Source: Agapetus fuscipes
Taxonomy: Eukaryota > Arthropoda > Insecta > Trichoptera > Glossosomatidae
Reading direction: 5' to 3'
Length of the DNA stretch: 64,000 nt
Assembly: GCA_951799405.1 (NCBI GenBank)
Contig: OX637334.1
Coordinates: forward strand, 14,384,001 to 14,448,000
Part shown: positions 40,777-52,700 of the stretch, one piece after another
How positions within the stretch are numbered: position 1 is the first letter of the stretch
How the letters are laid out: each line of letters starts with the position of its first letter
Position numbers and translations under genes: made by a program
The notes under the pieces: model-generated
What the model was told of the DNA's origin: nothing
The model's input: the letters and a program-made list of their open reading frames with translations, nothing else
Databases searched by the model: none

Positions 40777-42027
40777 ATGTGTTTTTTGAAAATGTTTTTA
40801 TTGTTGACTTTAATTTGTTGTGTACCAAGGACTTTGGCATTAATTTCATGCAGTAAGAGTGATACCTTCTTAACTTGCACATCAGATGATGATTCTAACG
40901 TCCTTCAAAAAGGTTTAGTTTCTGACGATGAAGAAGTCCAGGGGATAACAGTGAAGAACTGCAAAATATCAAGCATCGAACCGGAATCATTCTCCAATCT
41001 ACCTCTCTTGGAGCTGCTAGATCTTTCTGAGAACCTGCTAAACGATATCCCACTTGGGGTCTTAGACAACCTGAATACTGTGCGAACGTTCAATCTATCT
41101 TACAACTCGTTAACGGGTTTGAATTTGGGAATATTTGATCAGATGACAGGCTTGACGCAACTAGATCTGTCGTTCAACAAGATGACGTCGTTAGATTTGG
41201 GGATTTTTGATTCCATCCCAAAATTAACCTCGCTAGACATCAGAAACAATTTCATCTATGGCTTACCACTTGGCATCCTTGATAAATCAACAGAATTAAT
41301 CAACATTGATTTATCATACAACGACATGTCAGTACTGCCGTTAGGAGTATTTGATCAAAGTAAGAACTTGCAATCAATAAACTTAGAATACAGCAAATTC
41401 TCTGAAATGCCGTCTGGAATATTTGACCAAAACACAGAATTACAAACACTTTATTTATCTGGAAATGACATTGTCGAAATACCAGACAAACACTTTGCAA
41501 GCACAATAAACTTAAAAGAAGTTGACCTTTCAAAGAATGCCATCAACGTTCTTCTAGATGACGCATTCGCTTACTCTTTGGACATAAGGAAACTGAATCT
41601 CTCTTCAAACCAGTTGACGGATGGCACTCCAGTTATGTCGCTTCCCAGACTGTCTATTTTGGATCTATCTAAGAATCAAATGCAAGATATTCCAGCTATA
41701 AATTTGCCATCTTTAGTTTACCTGGATATTTCGAGTAACCGCTTAACCAATTTGGGAAATCAAATCGGAATGAACATACCGAAGAAGTTGAAATCTTTTA
41801 TCCTGCACAGAAACCCATGGCAGTGCTCCTGCTTGGAGCAACTCTTGGGAGTTCTACGCCGGAGAAATGTTAACTACAAGTCTCCAGATTTCTTTGATGG
41901 CAAGAAACCAGTTTGTGCTGTGATTCAAGATAAAGCTTCGAGGTGCTTCAAAGATGGATCTCGCGATTCTGAATTTTACAATATTTACACTGCAGGACTA
42001 AAAAAATATGAAACAGTCAAGGGCTGA
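40777..42027 (+). CDS. Secreted leucine-rich-repeat protein
   Basis: A 416-residue protein on one exon. Residues 1-22 are a signal peptide (FLLLTLICCVPRTLA core). A short N-terminal cap with cysteines (ISCSKS, LTC, KNC) is followed by about eleven LRRs of roughly 24 residues (LELLDLSENLLNDIPLGVLD, LTQLDLSFNKMTSLDLGIFD, LSILDLSKNQMQDIPAIN). A C-terminal LRR cap follows, from about residue 345 (HRNPWQCSCLEQLLGVLRRR, then two more cysteines in VCAV and SRCF). There is no transmembrane segment after the signal, so it should be extracellular; such proteins usually bind protein ligands, but the ligand cannot be read here. The repeated PLGxFD phrases resemble the pattern of vertebrate-type LRR receptors, probably through shared LRR constraints. 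Met6 (AAAATG context) may be the real start instead of Met1. It has no close gene neighbours and no introns. Confidence 0.87.
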   Translation: MCFLKMFLLLTLICCVPRTLALISCSKSDTFLTCTSDDDSNVLQKGLVSDDEEVQGITVKNCKISSIEPESFSNLPLLELLDLSENLLNDIPLGVLDNLNTVRTFNLSYNSLTGLNLGIFDQMTGLTQLDLSFNKMTSLDLGIFDSIPKLTSLDIRNNFIYGLPLGILDKSTELINIDLSYNDMSVLPLGVFDQSKNLQSINLEYSKFSEMPSGIFDQNTELQTLYLSGNDIVEIPDKHFASTINLKEVDLSKNAINVLLDDAFAYSLDIRKLNLSSNQLTDGTPVMSLPRLSILDLSKNQMQDIPAINLPSLVYLDISSNRLTNLGNQIGMNIPKKLKSFILHRNPWQCSCLEQLLGVLRRRNVNYKSPDFFDGKKPVCAVIQDKASRCFKDGSRDSEFYNIYTAGLKKYETVKG

Positions 42028-43774
42028 ATTAAATCAATGGAGTCGGCACAAAAACAATGGTGACATCAACTAGCCAGGTTGCTTAGGAAAGGCATCCAAT
42101 ATCTTGTTTTGGTTGCTAGTCCTGTGACATTTACCAGCCGAGGGAAATTTTATGTTCAATGATGTCAACCGGCCAGGTTATGAAAATAGTCCAAACAATA
42201 TTTTCTTTTTGATTTTTTTCTTGTTCTCAAAATCTATGTAGACCTGTGACGTCACTGTAAAGGTAATTTGAAATTGAATAATTGGTTCCGACTTCATTGA
42301 TATAACCATATAGTTTTTTTTTTCTTAGCATTTAATGATAAATCAATATTTTGTAAGTGTATTTGTTGTACTGTACTTATTCTATAAAATATTATTACAT
42401 GTGGTTAGGGGCAAGCAACCCATAGAGGCAAAAGTCGGCAGTAAATAGTAAAACATATATTCAAGGTGGATGCACATAATTTAGGTGTGAAAACTTGTAT
42501 ATGGGGCTATACCAATCGTTGATTACCTGCATGTTCAATGATCATAGTTTGTCATCTGCCTCCGTACACAGCATCTGAGCAAAAAGGGAAACAGTTGATC
42601 TTTGTTACTATGGTGTGGACCAATGGAGGTACGGTATTTTCTGCTTACTTAAGCTCTGCTCTGCCTTTTCGACAACACTAGCCCCTCTAGCAGAGGGACA
42701 GGTGGGTAATCAACAAAAACTGTCAGTTTCCACACCTCATATTGTCTACACCTTGCATGGTTTTAACTTTTTAATTCTTCTTCTTGTAGATCATTGACCT
42801 GTTGCTTTAGAAATTTAATAACATTAACTTTGAAAACACTGTAAATTAAAATCAGGGGGGAAAATGTGACGTCACTCAGCCACGTAGCTACGCATTTGTT
42901 GCTAAGGGCTTTGATTCTGAATCTGACCATCGCCATCCTGACGCTGTCATCCATATAAAATAAAATATTTCACTAGAGACCAGACAAGATAGAATCATAC
43001 TTTGGTACAATATTGTGTAAATGGGTTGAAAAGACGTCTTAGTGCCACATACCGTATTTATCACATTTGAGTATGTATCACAATGCTGTTATTACTGATT
43101 ATAATCTGGTCTACAAAAAAAATAAAGTTGTCTCTATCTTGAACAAAAATAGTCAATTCCAATCAATTAGAGGTCGGAGAACAAGAATATGTCAGCAGAA
43201 ATTATTTGTTAGCTCTTGGTTCAAAGAGTTAAGAGCTAACATATATACATGTATGTATGGAACTTCTATGGCGCCACAATTGTTTGGAAAGAAGTCGATA
43301 TGTGAGTCCAGAAAGTGTATTTTGAGCGACATGGACATTTATGTATACAAAATGGCTTGTCTAGAATCAAAATGTGGCACACTGGACAGTGTTGACAACC
43401 GTCATTTGTAAAAAAAATTATTACCAATATTGCAAAATTTGCCTCTATCATAAAATTAATTCCTGTTTATCAAGGAAATAAGAGCTAAGCAAACATTTTA
43501 AACGTCATATTCGTTTATGTCACATCAAAATGAATTGGAATTAACTATTTTTAACTCGGATAGATTTTTTTGTAGACCTATGGTCGACATCCAACTAAGG
43601 GAAATTATGAATGTGCGGACTTCCTTTGCTTTTTAAAATTAAAGGCTAAATTATTCATCTCTACGGATTTGTCTCTAAGCACTGCCACACTTGCAAAATA
43701 GCATTAATTTACTATGAACAGGAATTCAGTGGCATTTTCCAATGTTCTGATTAAATGTTAAGGTTTTGTCCAAC
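42028..43774. other. Gene-free stretch downstream of the LRR gene
   Basis: No exon is recognised. It includes copies of the CRE/X-box-like repeat at 42057-42115 (GACATCAACTAGCCAGGTTG, TTGGTTGCTAG) and 42864-42915 (GTGACGTCACTCAGCCACGT, TTGTTGCTAAGG). It presumably contains the LRR gene's 3' UTR; I see no canonical AATAAA within 300 bp of its stop. Confidence 0.45.
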
Positions 43775-44074
43775 AGGAAGCGTTTTTTGCCCGGGTCAAG
43801 GCGGCAGCGCTTAAGCATCGTAACGTTGTGGGATTTGTGTTTGAACGACTTCATCGCTATTCAGTCATCACTGGTCACAACTTACTATTGTCATAAAAAA
43901 CACCCAACAAAATACAACACCACGTCCGGGTGCAGCGACAGAGCGTCGCATCTGTTAGCGCGTTTGCTCTGTTTGACGTAGATGTAGACACATTCAGTAC
44001 AACACAGTGCAGCATTATAGTGCAACGCTAGATTGGGACGCTTTAGTGCTTTGACGTACGCTAAAGCGCTTCCT
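43775..44074. mobile_element. Candidate 300-bp MITE
   Basis: The imperfect inverted ends AGGAAGCGTTTTTTGCCCGG...GTCAA and TTGACGTACGCTAAAGCGCT/TCCT bound a GC-richer 300-bp block. No convincing target duplication is seen. Confidence 0.4.
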
Positions 44075-44109
44075 TTTTGACAAAGATTTTATCCACTGTC
44101 TATCAAAGG

Positions 44110-44250
44110 AAGCCATCCTCTTGAGTGGGAGGCAACATCCATGGACCGCTTCAGATCCTGGAGGTATGAAGTACTTGGGTGGCGTCTTCCCAAGATTCTT
44201 CCTTTGAAGATGTTGCTGGGAAAGGAGTCATGTCTTTTATAGTTATAACA
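44110..44250 (-). pseudogene. LINE C-terminal fragment
   Basis: The minus strand encodes GRRHPSTSYLQDLKRSMDVA followed by SHSRG, similar to the 'GRRHPSTSYLxDLKRxMDVASY' end of LINE polyproteins. Very short and isolated. Confidence 0.5.
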
Positions 44251-44477
44251 TGGAGGAATATAAATAAATACAATAATATGGAGTACTTTCTTTTTTATTT
44301 GTACATCAAATATTAATAAGAATGAACTTTCTTTTACTTTTAACTCTACAACAATTATACAAAGTGAGGTAATGATATTAAGTATGTTATAGTTTAATTC
44401 CAGGTAATATCAGATGGGTCATTTTTCACTTATGGGTATCGCCGTCGAAGTTTGTACCTACGTGCGTGTGTCGCCTA

Positions 44478-44550
44478 ATGATTTTCAGTTTTGCGACCCC
44501 ACGGATAACGCGGCAAGAAGTTACGCCATATGTGTAGCTTAGTTGCGTTT
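44478..44550 (+). repeat. SINE-B 3' end
   Basis: CGACCCCACGGATAACGCGG, CAAGAAGTTACGCC and TGTGTAGCTTAGTTGCGTTT with a T-rich tail. Confidence 0.6.
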
Positions 44551-44941
44551 TTTTGTTTTAAGTAAGTATAATTTTTTAACCAATATTAATATGCCTTAAT
44601 CTCACAAATGTGACGCGGTAACGGTAATGGTAACATTTGTCAATACAAAACAGGGCAGGACATAATCGTAAAATTGATTTATTTGAAAATTAATGATACC
44701 AGCGCCTATAAAAACACACAATCTTAAGGAGCACTAATGTCTCTAAGTAGACAATACGCAATTGACAACAGATTCCGATATTTACCCTAATAATTCCAAG
44801 CTAAATCCCACTCAAAACAATCACGACAAGTTTACGGCTGAGACGTAGACCCTCTCAGAAGAAAATGAAGGAAGCGAATCAGTTTTTTTGTGTTTTCCTT
44901 TGTTTTTTTTTGGCGATACCCTTATACCATTCTTCTACTAA

Positions 44942-45200
44942 AGCTAACTAAGCTACACATGAAGTGAAACTTCTTTCCGCGCTATCTGCGAAGGGACAGG
45001 CAGCGTTGTGTCAACCACCAACCAAATGGGGGTTTCTCTATTCCCGAGAGGGCAGGTTCTTATTTCTTGAGAAGGCTGAGTTACCTTACCAGTACTATGA
45101 TATTGGGTTTGAAACCAACAGGAAATTATTTCTGACAACCATCGTAGGGATTGAACCCTAGTCCTCTAGCTTTCTAACAAATGTGCTATCGACAAAGTCT
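44942..45200 (-). repeat. SINE-B, minus strand, diverged
   Basis: AACTAAGCTACACATGAAGT, TTCCCGAGAGGGCAGGTTCT, and a head with GGGATTGAACCCTAGTCCTC and GCTATCGACAAAG. Confidence 0.7.
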
Positions 45201-45226
45201 TTTTCACCAAATGCGAAGCGTTGGTA

Positions 45227-45388
45227 CCGATTTTTCAGAAAAAGGCAGCAAGAGTTGTAAAGCTTTTGTTAATTTGAGGTTTGGTTTTTCTTTTTGAAGT
45301 ACACATTCAGCGTGCATGTTTGCTTGTGACTGCATGAAATGTAAATCTTAAATATTGATATATCTTTGCAACTTAGATTATAGAAGTA
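45227..45388 (+). repeat. RTE tail module, diverged and internally deleted
   Basis: AAAGGCAGCAAGAGTTGTAA, TTTGCTTGTGACTGCATGAA and TATCTTTGCAACTTAGATTA are present, but the AAGCGCGAAC landmark region is deleted. Confidence 0.65.
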
Positions 45389-45532
45389 ATTGATGAAAAA
45401 TGAACCACATGGTATTTTAACATTCAGGGACAACAAGACTTTAAGTACAATTTAATCTAAAAATTAAAAAAACACATAAAAAATAAAATCTTTGGTTTTA
45501 GTTAAATATTAATAAATACACTAGTAAGTCTC

Positions 45533-46251
45533 TTTAAGGCCGTGTTCAAAAAAAAGATCCCGTTGTTTTTAAAAATATGTTTCTCATACTTTATGGCCTT
45601 AGTAAAAGAGTGACATTAATGAAAAAAATGACGCGTGTTAAATATTTTTTTATCTTAATTTTAAAGTTAGTTTTTTTATATAACTTAAAAAGTGACGCCA
45701 CAAAAAAATATTTAAAAAAACTCGTTTTTTTTACTTTTTTTTGCTCGGATTTTGTTGGTTTGTATTTTGGAATTATTTTTTTTCTTTATAATTATAGAAT
45801 GATACAAATTCTAGTTTGTAGTGTGATTTTTAATAGAATAATGTGAATAGTTTTTGAGATAATATGAAAAAACTGTTTTCAAGAATTAAATAAGTTAAGT
45901 AGTTTCAGTTTTTTCACATTAGCGCAAAAACTATTCACATTATTTTATTAAAAATCACACTACAAACTAGAATTTGTATCATTCTATAATTATAAAGAAT
46001 TTTTTTTTTTCCAAAATACAAAACACCAAAATCCGAGCCAAAAAAAGTAAAAAAAACGAGTTTTTTTAAATTATTTTTTGTGGCGTCATTCTTTAAGTTA
46101 TATAAAAAAAACTAACTTTAAAATTAAGACAAAAAAATATTAAACACGCGTGATTTTTTTCATTAATGTCACTTTTTTACTAAGACCATAAAGTATAAGA
46201 AACATATTTTTACAAACAACGGGATTTTTTTTTTGACCGGAGTCTTAAGAC
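45533..46251. mobile_element. Long palindrome (~310-bp arms), fold-back element
   Basis: The left arm (about 45542-45851) and right arm (about 45937-46240) are inverted copies, for example AACTATTCACATTATT against AATAATGTGAATAG, around an 85-bp spacer. The outer boundaries fall at TTAAGGCCGTG and GAGTCTTAAG, so a TTAA target is possible. The arms have AT-rich text and small indels only. Confidence 0.8.
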
Positions 46252-46295
46252 ATTTTATCCTTCAAGAATAATAAATAAACCCTTTACATATTGTA

Positions 46296-46505
46296 TAGGA
46301 TTTAAAACAAATTTTATGAACCGTGGTGTAGTGAAGAACGGGTCTCTCAAATGTATCTGACGTCATCAGGTGGCATGTCTATGCCAAAAAATACAACACG
46401 AGAAGAGACGTCTTGTCGAAGGCGAGTTGGAATCCAAAAAAAAACATGGAGAAACCCGTTCTTCTCTACACCACGGTTCATAAAAACCATTTCAAATTCT
46501 ATTCA
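46296..46505. mobile_element. Inverted-repeat MITE, half copy at 11905-11985
   Basis: TATGAACCGTGGTGTAGTGA and AGAACGGGTCTCTC face GAGAAACCCGTTCTTCTCTA and CACCACGGTTCATA. The same end, GAGAAACCCGTTCTTCTCTA, is found alone near 11905. Confidence 0.65.
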
Positions 46506-46583
46506 AAACACTTAACATTTTCTTCATTAAGACTCATGTGACCAAAAAAATATAGTAAAAATAAAGAAGTCACACCATCATAA

Positions 46584-47380
46584 TGAATGTACGGACTCCG
46601 CTCTACTAGCAACAGTAAATTTAATAGAAGTGCTTCCACCGACAGCGAGTACGCGGAGCGGACTGAGCGAGTACAAAGAGTTACAAAAGTGGTCGCATAG
46701 TTGAGCGGGTTTCCAGCGGACTCCGTACGGACTCTGCTCGACTAGCAACAGTAAATTTCATAGAAGTGCTTCCACCGACAGCGGAGTGAGCGGAGCGGAC
46801 TGAGCGAGTAAAAATGAGTCCGCTGTGTCATGGTCTCGGCCGCTAGTTTTCAACGGACTCCGCTCCCCCGTGCCCCCCGCGCCAACCTGCGCAGTGTTGC
46901 ATGACAGTTGCTATTACAAGATAAAACATCATACATGATTTACAAAAACACATCATACATTATTTTATAAATTTGAAAATATTAAAATGTTTGTTTTATT
47001 TCAAACATCTACTTTTTATGTATTAAAGCAAAATAATACATTACTTTTTATTTTTCGAAACAAAAAAAAACTTTTTTATTAATAATTAAAACGTTTGATC
47101 TGGGCGTAGGCTGCAACGAGCCGTCACACACTGTCATGTCGCCTAGTTGGCTACTCTGTGGGCTCCGCTAAGCCCGCTGTAGATGGAAGGCAAACAACTC
47201 TTTCATCTGACTCGTCTCATTTCCCGCCTAGCTCACTCCGTCGAGCTTATTGGCTGTGGAAGGCAAATACCATTATTTTTTACTCTTTCGCAATGGAAGG
47301 CCAAAACTATTTCACTACGCTCCGCTCAGCTATTTCCCGCTCCCGCTTAGCTATTTCCCGCTCGCAGTGGAAAGCAGGCA
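46584..47380 (-). mobile_element. Harbinger-like MITE, second copy, left end deleted
   Basis: Inverted relative to 18415-19262. The right end CGCTCGCAGTGGAAAGCAGG/CA is followed by TAA (47381-47383), and TAA also stands at 46581-46583. The first ~35 bases of the left inverted repeat are missing. Confidence 0.8.
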
Positions 47381-47383
47381 TAA

Positions 47384-48221
47384 AACATCACACCATAAAA
47401 ATAATACAACCATTTAAAAATAATAAGTCCCTTTAACCAGTCCCATTCACCTTACTAAAAACAATAAGCTTATGGTTTTGTATCATAGGAATTCCTTGTC
47501 ATCTGATAAAATAAAAAATCAAACTCTGTAGTAGTTCTTTCTTGTCTGCTCAGCAAGAATGGCTTCTTAAGAAGCTGATTAGGAGACCAGCGAAATATTG
47601 AGAGACCAATAAAAGTCATCAGCCTTTCAATTTTTGAGACATACACAACAAAATGTTTTTAATAATGAATTAAATACATAAAAGTACAGAAAATGAGATT
47701 ATACAAATAGTTATCTCATTTTTCCAAAAATCCTAGATTTCCGGGATTGCCCTTTTTAGTTCTATACAACTAATTTAAATGTTTGTATGGAATCTATGAT
47801 AAATTATTCACATAAAATATATTAAAAACAATAACCAACATTTAAATAGTTATCATTTAGAAATGCTTTTACAAAAAATTAATGATTAATTTCTCCCAAA
47901 TATATATATTGTACGGATCGACACGGCTTAGACTGAATGTGGTGAAGATCGGAACTAACATCGCCATCTTGTAAAATGTCACGTTTGTTAGTTCAATGTG
48001 AAGTTGGCTGAATTTCTAAAATTTAAGAATTATTTTGATGTAAAATAAAACCCATTGATTTTATCAGTTTGCAAAGCGCCCTCTTGTAGCTGTCATCTAA
48101 ATTCAGTTTAAGCCATGTACATCTGTACATGATAAAGTTTACAAAATAACCAATAGAGAATCTCACATGATCCTCTTCCGTGTTAGCATTACAAAACATA
48201 CATTTATTGTTATTTGACTAA
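47384..48221. other. Gene-free AT-rich stretch
   Basis: No coding sequence. The part at 47930-48060 shares text with 31560-31690 and is probably an old dispersed repeat. Confidence 0.4.
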
Positions 48222-48368
48222 TAGGTTGGGATGAGGCTGACCACCCATACTATAAGAGCTGGTTTACTTTGGCCAATATATCCCCTGTTTCGGGAAAAGA
48301 CGGCAGGAGTTGCAGCGTTTATGTTTGTTTGAGGTTTGGGTTTTCTTTTTTAAGAAGGTACTCATTAA
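48222..48368 (+). repeat. RTE tail module, 5' half
   Basis: ATAGGTTGGGATGAGGCTGA, CCCCTGTTTCGGGAAAAGAC and GGCAGGAGTTGCAGCGTTTA; it stops where the TTAA element at 48369 begins. Confidence 0.75.
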
Positions 48369-48839
48369 CACGTTCACTGCGCATAAAATATTAACAGTAT
48401 AGAATGTCTGAAAAAAATGTATAGGTATTTCAAAACTCTAGAACTCCATTAAATCTATAAAATATTTGGACAGGCGTATTTAGAAATGACAGAAGAGTCA
48501 TTGACCTTCAATACACAGGCACTTGCAGGCTCACAAACCATACAAATGACACTAAATACTTGTTGAAACAGGAATGTAGATAGTGCTATTATTAGTCAAA
48601 ATGTTGCTTTGTCTTATGTTGAAAATTTAAAACATCCCGAAACTACTGTAAAAATTGACATTGGAACATATACTGATGATTTATCATGTGCTGATTGGGA
48701 ATATTATACTTTCCAGCTGTGCTATGAAAATAATGCGCCATACAAGTGGCCTTAAAGCGAAACGCGCCTGGCGTGGTGTGATGGAGACCAGGAGAAATGT
48801 TGTGTAAATGCGCTAGGCGCGGTGTGCGCACTGAACGTG
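48369..48839. mobile_element. piggyBac-type MITE (471 bp), TTAA-flanked
   Basis: TTAA at 48365-48368 and 48840-48843. The inverted ends are CACGTTCACTGCGCA and TGCGCACTGAACGTG. The interior shows no transposase. It is a different family from those at 28761 and 55278. Confidence 0.85.
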
Positions 48840-49335
48840 TTAAGTGTGTGTTTGAAAAAAAATTTGGGGGGTCTGCAAGGTGTAAATCTAATATAATTGA
48901 AATATACAATTTATAATCATCACACATTAATTATAAAAGGGCTGTGAACAATCTCCATAGACAAGCAAATTGTGACATCACACAGCCAGGGAAAAGCAAA
49001 AAATATTTGCCATCCCTTGCTAAGGACCACAGTCACATAGAAGTGTGACGTTTTCCGCCAAAAAAAAATGCATTTTCAAATTTGTGATGAGTTGTTCAAC
49101 ATTTATTTATTTGAACACTTATCAAACTTTTTCGCCTTAAAATCTTCAGAAGGAATCAAATGTTAATACATCTTTGCAACTTACATTATACAAGTATCTA
49201 TAGGTACATTGTGAGAATTCCCAATTTAAAAATCCAGAATTTATAAATGTCAACAGATTCCTAACCTCAAAAATTACACACAACATTAAAAGTAAATGAA
49301 GTTTTAAACTTTCACTTTCATAGTCGGTGTTAAAT

Positions 49336-49584
49336 GATAAAGTTTTTCTCGGTTAGACCATGTTCTATTTGCAGTAATTTTGTCTGCCGACGTTTCATTC
49401 CCTCGAGCAGGGAACATTTTCAAGGCTCGAAGCGACGGGGCAACTTTATCTTCCGTTTGCTTTTGACAACTGGCTGGCAGCTGGTGCTCTTCTTTTGAAA
49501 ATGTTCCCGCTCGAGGGAATGAAACGTCGGCAGACAAAATTACTGCAAATAGAACATGGTCTAACCCAAGAAAAACTATATCAT
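49336..49584. mobile_element. Fold-back MITE with ~88-bp inverted repeats in the DGK 3' UTR
   Basis: The left arm GGTTAGACCATGTTCTATTT, GCAGTAATTTTGTCTGCCGA, CGTTTCATTCCCTCGAG is repeated in inverse at the right (CTCGAGGGAATGAAACGTCG, GCAGACAAAATTACTGC, AAATAGAACATGGTCTAACC). The spacer is about 70 bp. It begins 12 bp beyond the diacylglycerol kinase stop codon (49597), so it makes up most of any 3' UTR. Confidence 0.85.
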
Positions 49585-49596
49585 TAAATGTAAAGT

Positions 49597-49719
49597 TTAT
49601 TCAGTATTGCTCCTCATGAGCACAGCTGCTGTCCCGCACTTTTCCATTAAGATCTCGCAGGGGTTCTGCACCCAGGGCTCTCCATCCACTTGCATGGGGG
49701 TTTTGCCTTTTAATCTTAT
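49597..49719 (-). CDS. Diacylglycerol kinase terminal exon
   Basis: It encodes IRLKGKTPMQVDGEPWVQNP and then CEILMEKCGTAAVLMRSNTE, 40 codons plus TAA. The stop codon lies inside AATAAA (TGAATAAAC), so the nearest poly(A) hexamer overlaps the stop and cannot be the functional one for a normal 3' UTR unless cleavage is very close. Confidence 0.88.
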   Translation of the reverse strand: MRLKGKTPMQVDGEPWVQNPCEILMEKCGTAAVLMRSNTE

Positions 49720-52700
49720 CTGGAAATACAATCAAAATAGTTAATGCGGTCCGCTTGTAAATTGACCAACACAAAAGTGACATGACCCGGCCGGGTTGCC
49801 AGGAAAAATGCATGCAAATATTTTGTTATTGGTCGCTAAGGTCGGCAGTCCCATACAAGACTGACGTATGCTCGCCGAGAAAAAAGGTCCGAATTCAAAC
49901 ATGTTCCGACCTCCTTAATATATGAGTCATGTAGAATCACAGGTGACTAAAAAGGCCTTTCTTTTAAATTACATAAAAATAATCAAAGCGATAAGATAAT
50001 GATTTCCCGTGTTTCCACATATTTATCTCCTTTTGAAAAAATACTGCATTAGCGCCTTTGATTCTTTCCAACTCGCCACCCGGGAGGAAGACAAAGACAG
50101 AGGGATGAAGTGGTGAGGAATACAGCTCAGCTCCTGCAGGTCGCCCTGTTTCTGGCCAGTTAGAATAGGTTGGTGAATTGCATTCCTCTTCACAAATCTA
50201 TTTCATTCAAAATTTATCTCTGCTGGCGGTCAGCACTAGAGGACAGGCGGAGTTCAAGTCAGAAGTTAAGGGAGGCCAAGGCTTGAGTTGAGCTGTAGCG
50301 CCATTCAAGAAGAACTAGGGGCGTTGCCCCTGGCTGCTACGCAGCCCAACCCCTTAACATTTGGAAAATGTGTATATTGCGCATAGTTTCCTCCCGTTTA
50401 AATTCGGAAAACATGTAAAATAAAAACATGCAGTCTTTGTAAAAGAAAATCGACCACCCATACTTTGAAAATGGTTCACTTTGCAGATTTCAGCTGTGTT
50501 CCAGGGAAGGTTCACCATGCTACTTTCATCTCTGTTTGAGGAAAAGTCGGCAAGAGTTGCATTTGAGATTGGGTTTTTATGTTGTAAGTCAACATGCATT
50601 ATGTGTAAGCGCGAACTTATAAATGTCTGCTTGTAGGAATGCATGTAATATGAATCTTAGATGTAATATATCTTTGCAACTTAGATTACAGATTAAAATC
50701 CATTTTTATTTTGTTTGTTTTTTTTTTAATTTTGAATCAAATAAAAGAAAATATAAAAAAAACTTTCAAATTTTGCCGCTAGATGTCAATATATTTTTCA
50801 TACATTTTATAAGGGTTTTTGGGTGTATTTATTGGCGACTTAAACACATACGTGAATTGTACTGTTTTGCAGCATATATACAAAATTTTATTTGCCTTAC
50901 ACCGTGAATGTATTTCATCTGCTGTGATGGCATTAATTTTGAAAATCGAAACTCAAAGCGAATGACGACGGCCTGGAGTAATATAATAAAGGATCCTGTT
51001 TATGGTCAGGCAAAATATATCGATACAAATATATATTTTTATGGTTTGTGTATTAACACTGTGAAAATTCATGTTTTGTAGTTGGTTATTTAATAAACAA
51101 CACCTTTTACTTTATTTGAACACTGTTTTTTTATTTCACAAATATAATTATAATTTAAAAAAAAATAGTAGAATTTAAAATTTTATTTTTTTAAATTATA
51201 ATTTTATTTGTGAAATAAAAAACAGTGCTCAAATAAAGTAAAAGGTGTTGATATTAAATAACCAACTAAAGAATACAAATGTTTAAGACTATGTCTCATT
51301 ATTATTGTTGTTGTTCCTTGACTTATAGGTTGGTATGCGGCTGACCACCCATACTGTAAAAATGGTTCACTTTGCCAATGTCACCCCTGTTACAGGGAAG
51401 GACGGCAAGAGTCGCAGGGTGTATGTCCATTTGAGATTTGGTATTTATGTTGTAGGTTCACATGAGGCATGTGCAAGCATGACTTGTACGAGTCTGGTTG
51501 TAAGAATGCATGTAATAGCGGCATGTGTAAGCGCAAAATTATGCATGTCTGCTTGTGGGAATGCATTTAATATGAATCTCCAATGTAACATATCTTTGCA
51601 ACTTAGATTAGATTAGATTAGATTATTCACCATGCCTGCTTCTATGTTTTACACATTTTACCACATTTCTTTTAATATTATGCAACTGAGATAGTACACT
51701 TTTGCTAATCGCACCCCAGTTTCAAAGAAAGGCAGCAAGGTTTAGGTATGTACACATGCAGCATGTGTCAGCGCAAACTTACATGTGCCTGCTTATATAT
51801 TGCAGGGAATGACAAGGAGCGCAATTCCAGCGTAATTTTAGCGTCAGTAACTTGGATCTCTGTATGATTGTTTATGAATTGGCGAGCATGTAGGATCTAG
51901 AGTCAATTTGATACTTGGTGAATTCTCGGGAAGACCCTCAGCCGCTTCACCTTAAATTAGCTTTGTATGAGCGCTCTGTGATACGCCTCCTGGGATGGAG
52001 GTGTGAGTATGGAACAGGTATGAGGAGGGTTTGTGTAGGGAATGCAATCATGCAGCAAAATTACAATATCGGTATTTGCGAGATTATGTAAATCCAATCT
52101 TGCGAGATCTCGGTATTTGCAATATCTCGCATTTAGTGGCCACATGGTTACATTTTTTTCCTAAAAAGTGTCATTTTGCTTTAGGTTGACGAAGAAAGTA
52201 TATTAAGAAAACTTTTATTGGGATTTTTTAAAATTAGAATCAGAAATACAAGCTAATCAGAATCATAGACTATCATTTAATATGCTTACAGTTAACTCAT
52301 GGCACGGATTTATTTTAAAAACTCCTTAAGAAGCATAGAATGTCAATCGTGGCATCAGATAATCTGCTTTTGCGTGAGACAATACGTAGCCTGCTGAAGA
52401 AAATGCCCTCTCAGATTCCACGCTCGTCGGCACTATTGTCACCAGACTATCATAGGCATACTGTTAATATCTGTCAGCCGCTGCTACTGCGCGCGCGCGT
52501 CGTTGCTCAGCGTTTGTTTATCGAATATAAATATATTAAATAAGTGTCAAAATGCCCACCAGGGGACAAGTGACCATGAAAAAAGTGATGGACGCCGTGG
52601 AGAAGATGACGGAGGTCGTCTCCACCCTCCAAGGAACCATTCTAGCACAAAACGCACTCATCAGCAAGTTGAGTGCTAAAATTATTCATTTAGAGGTGAC

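Noticed and set aside
45577..45846. 89-codon hydrophobic frame
   Set aside because: It lies entirely within the AT-rich arm of the 45533-46251 palindrome; the hydrophobic composition follows from poly(T).
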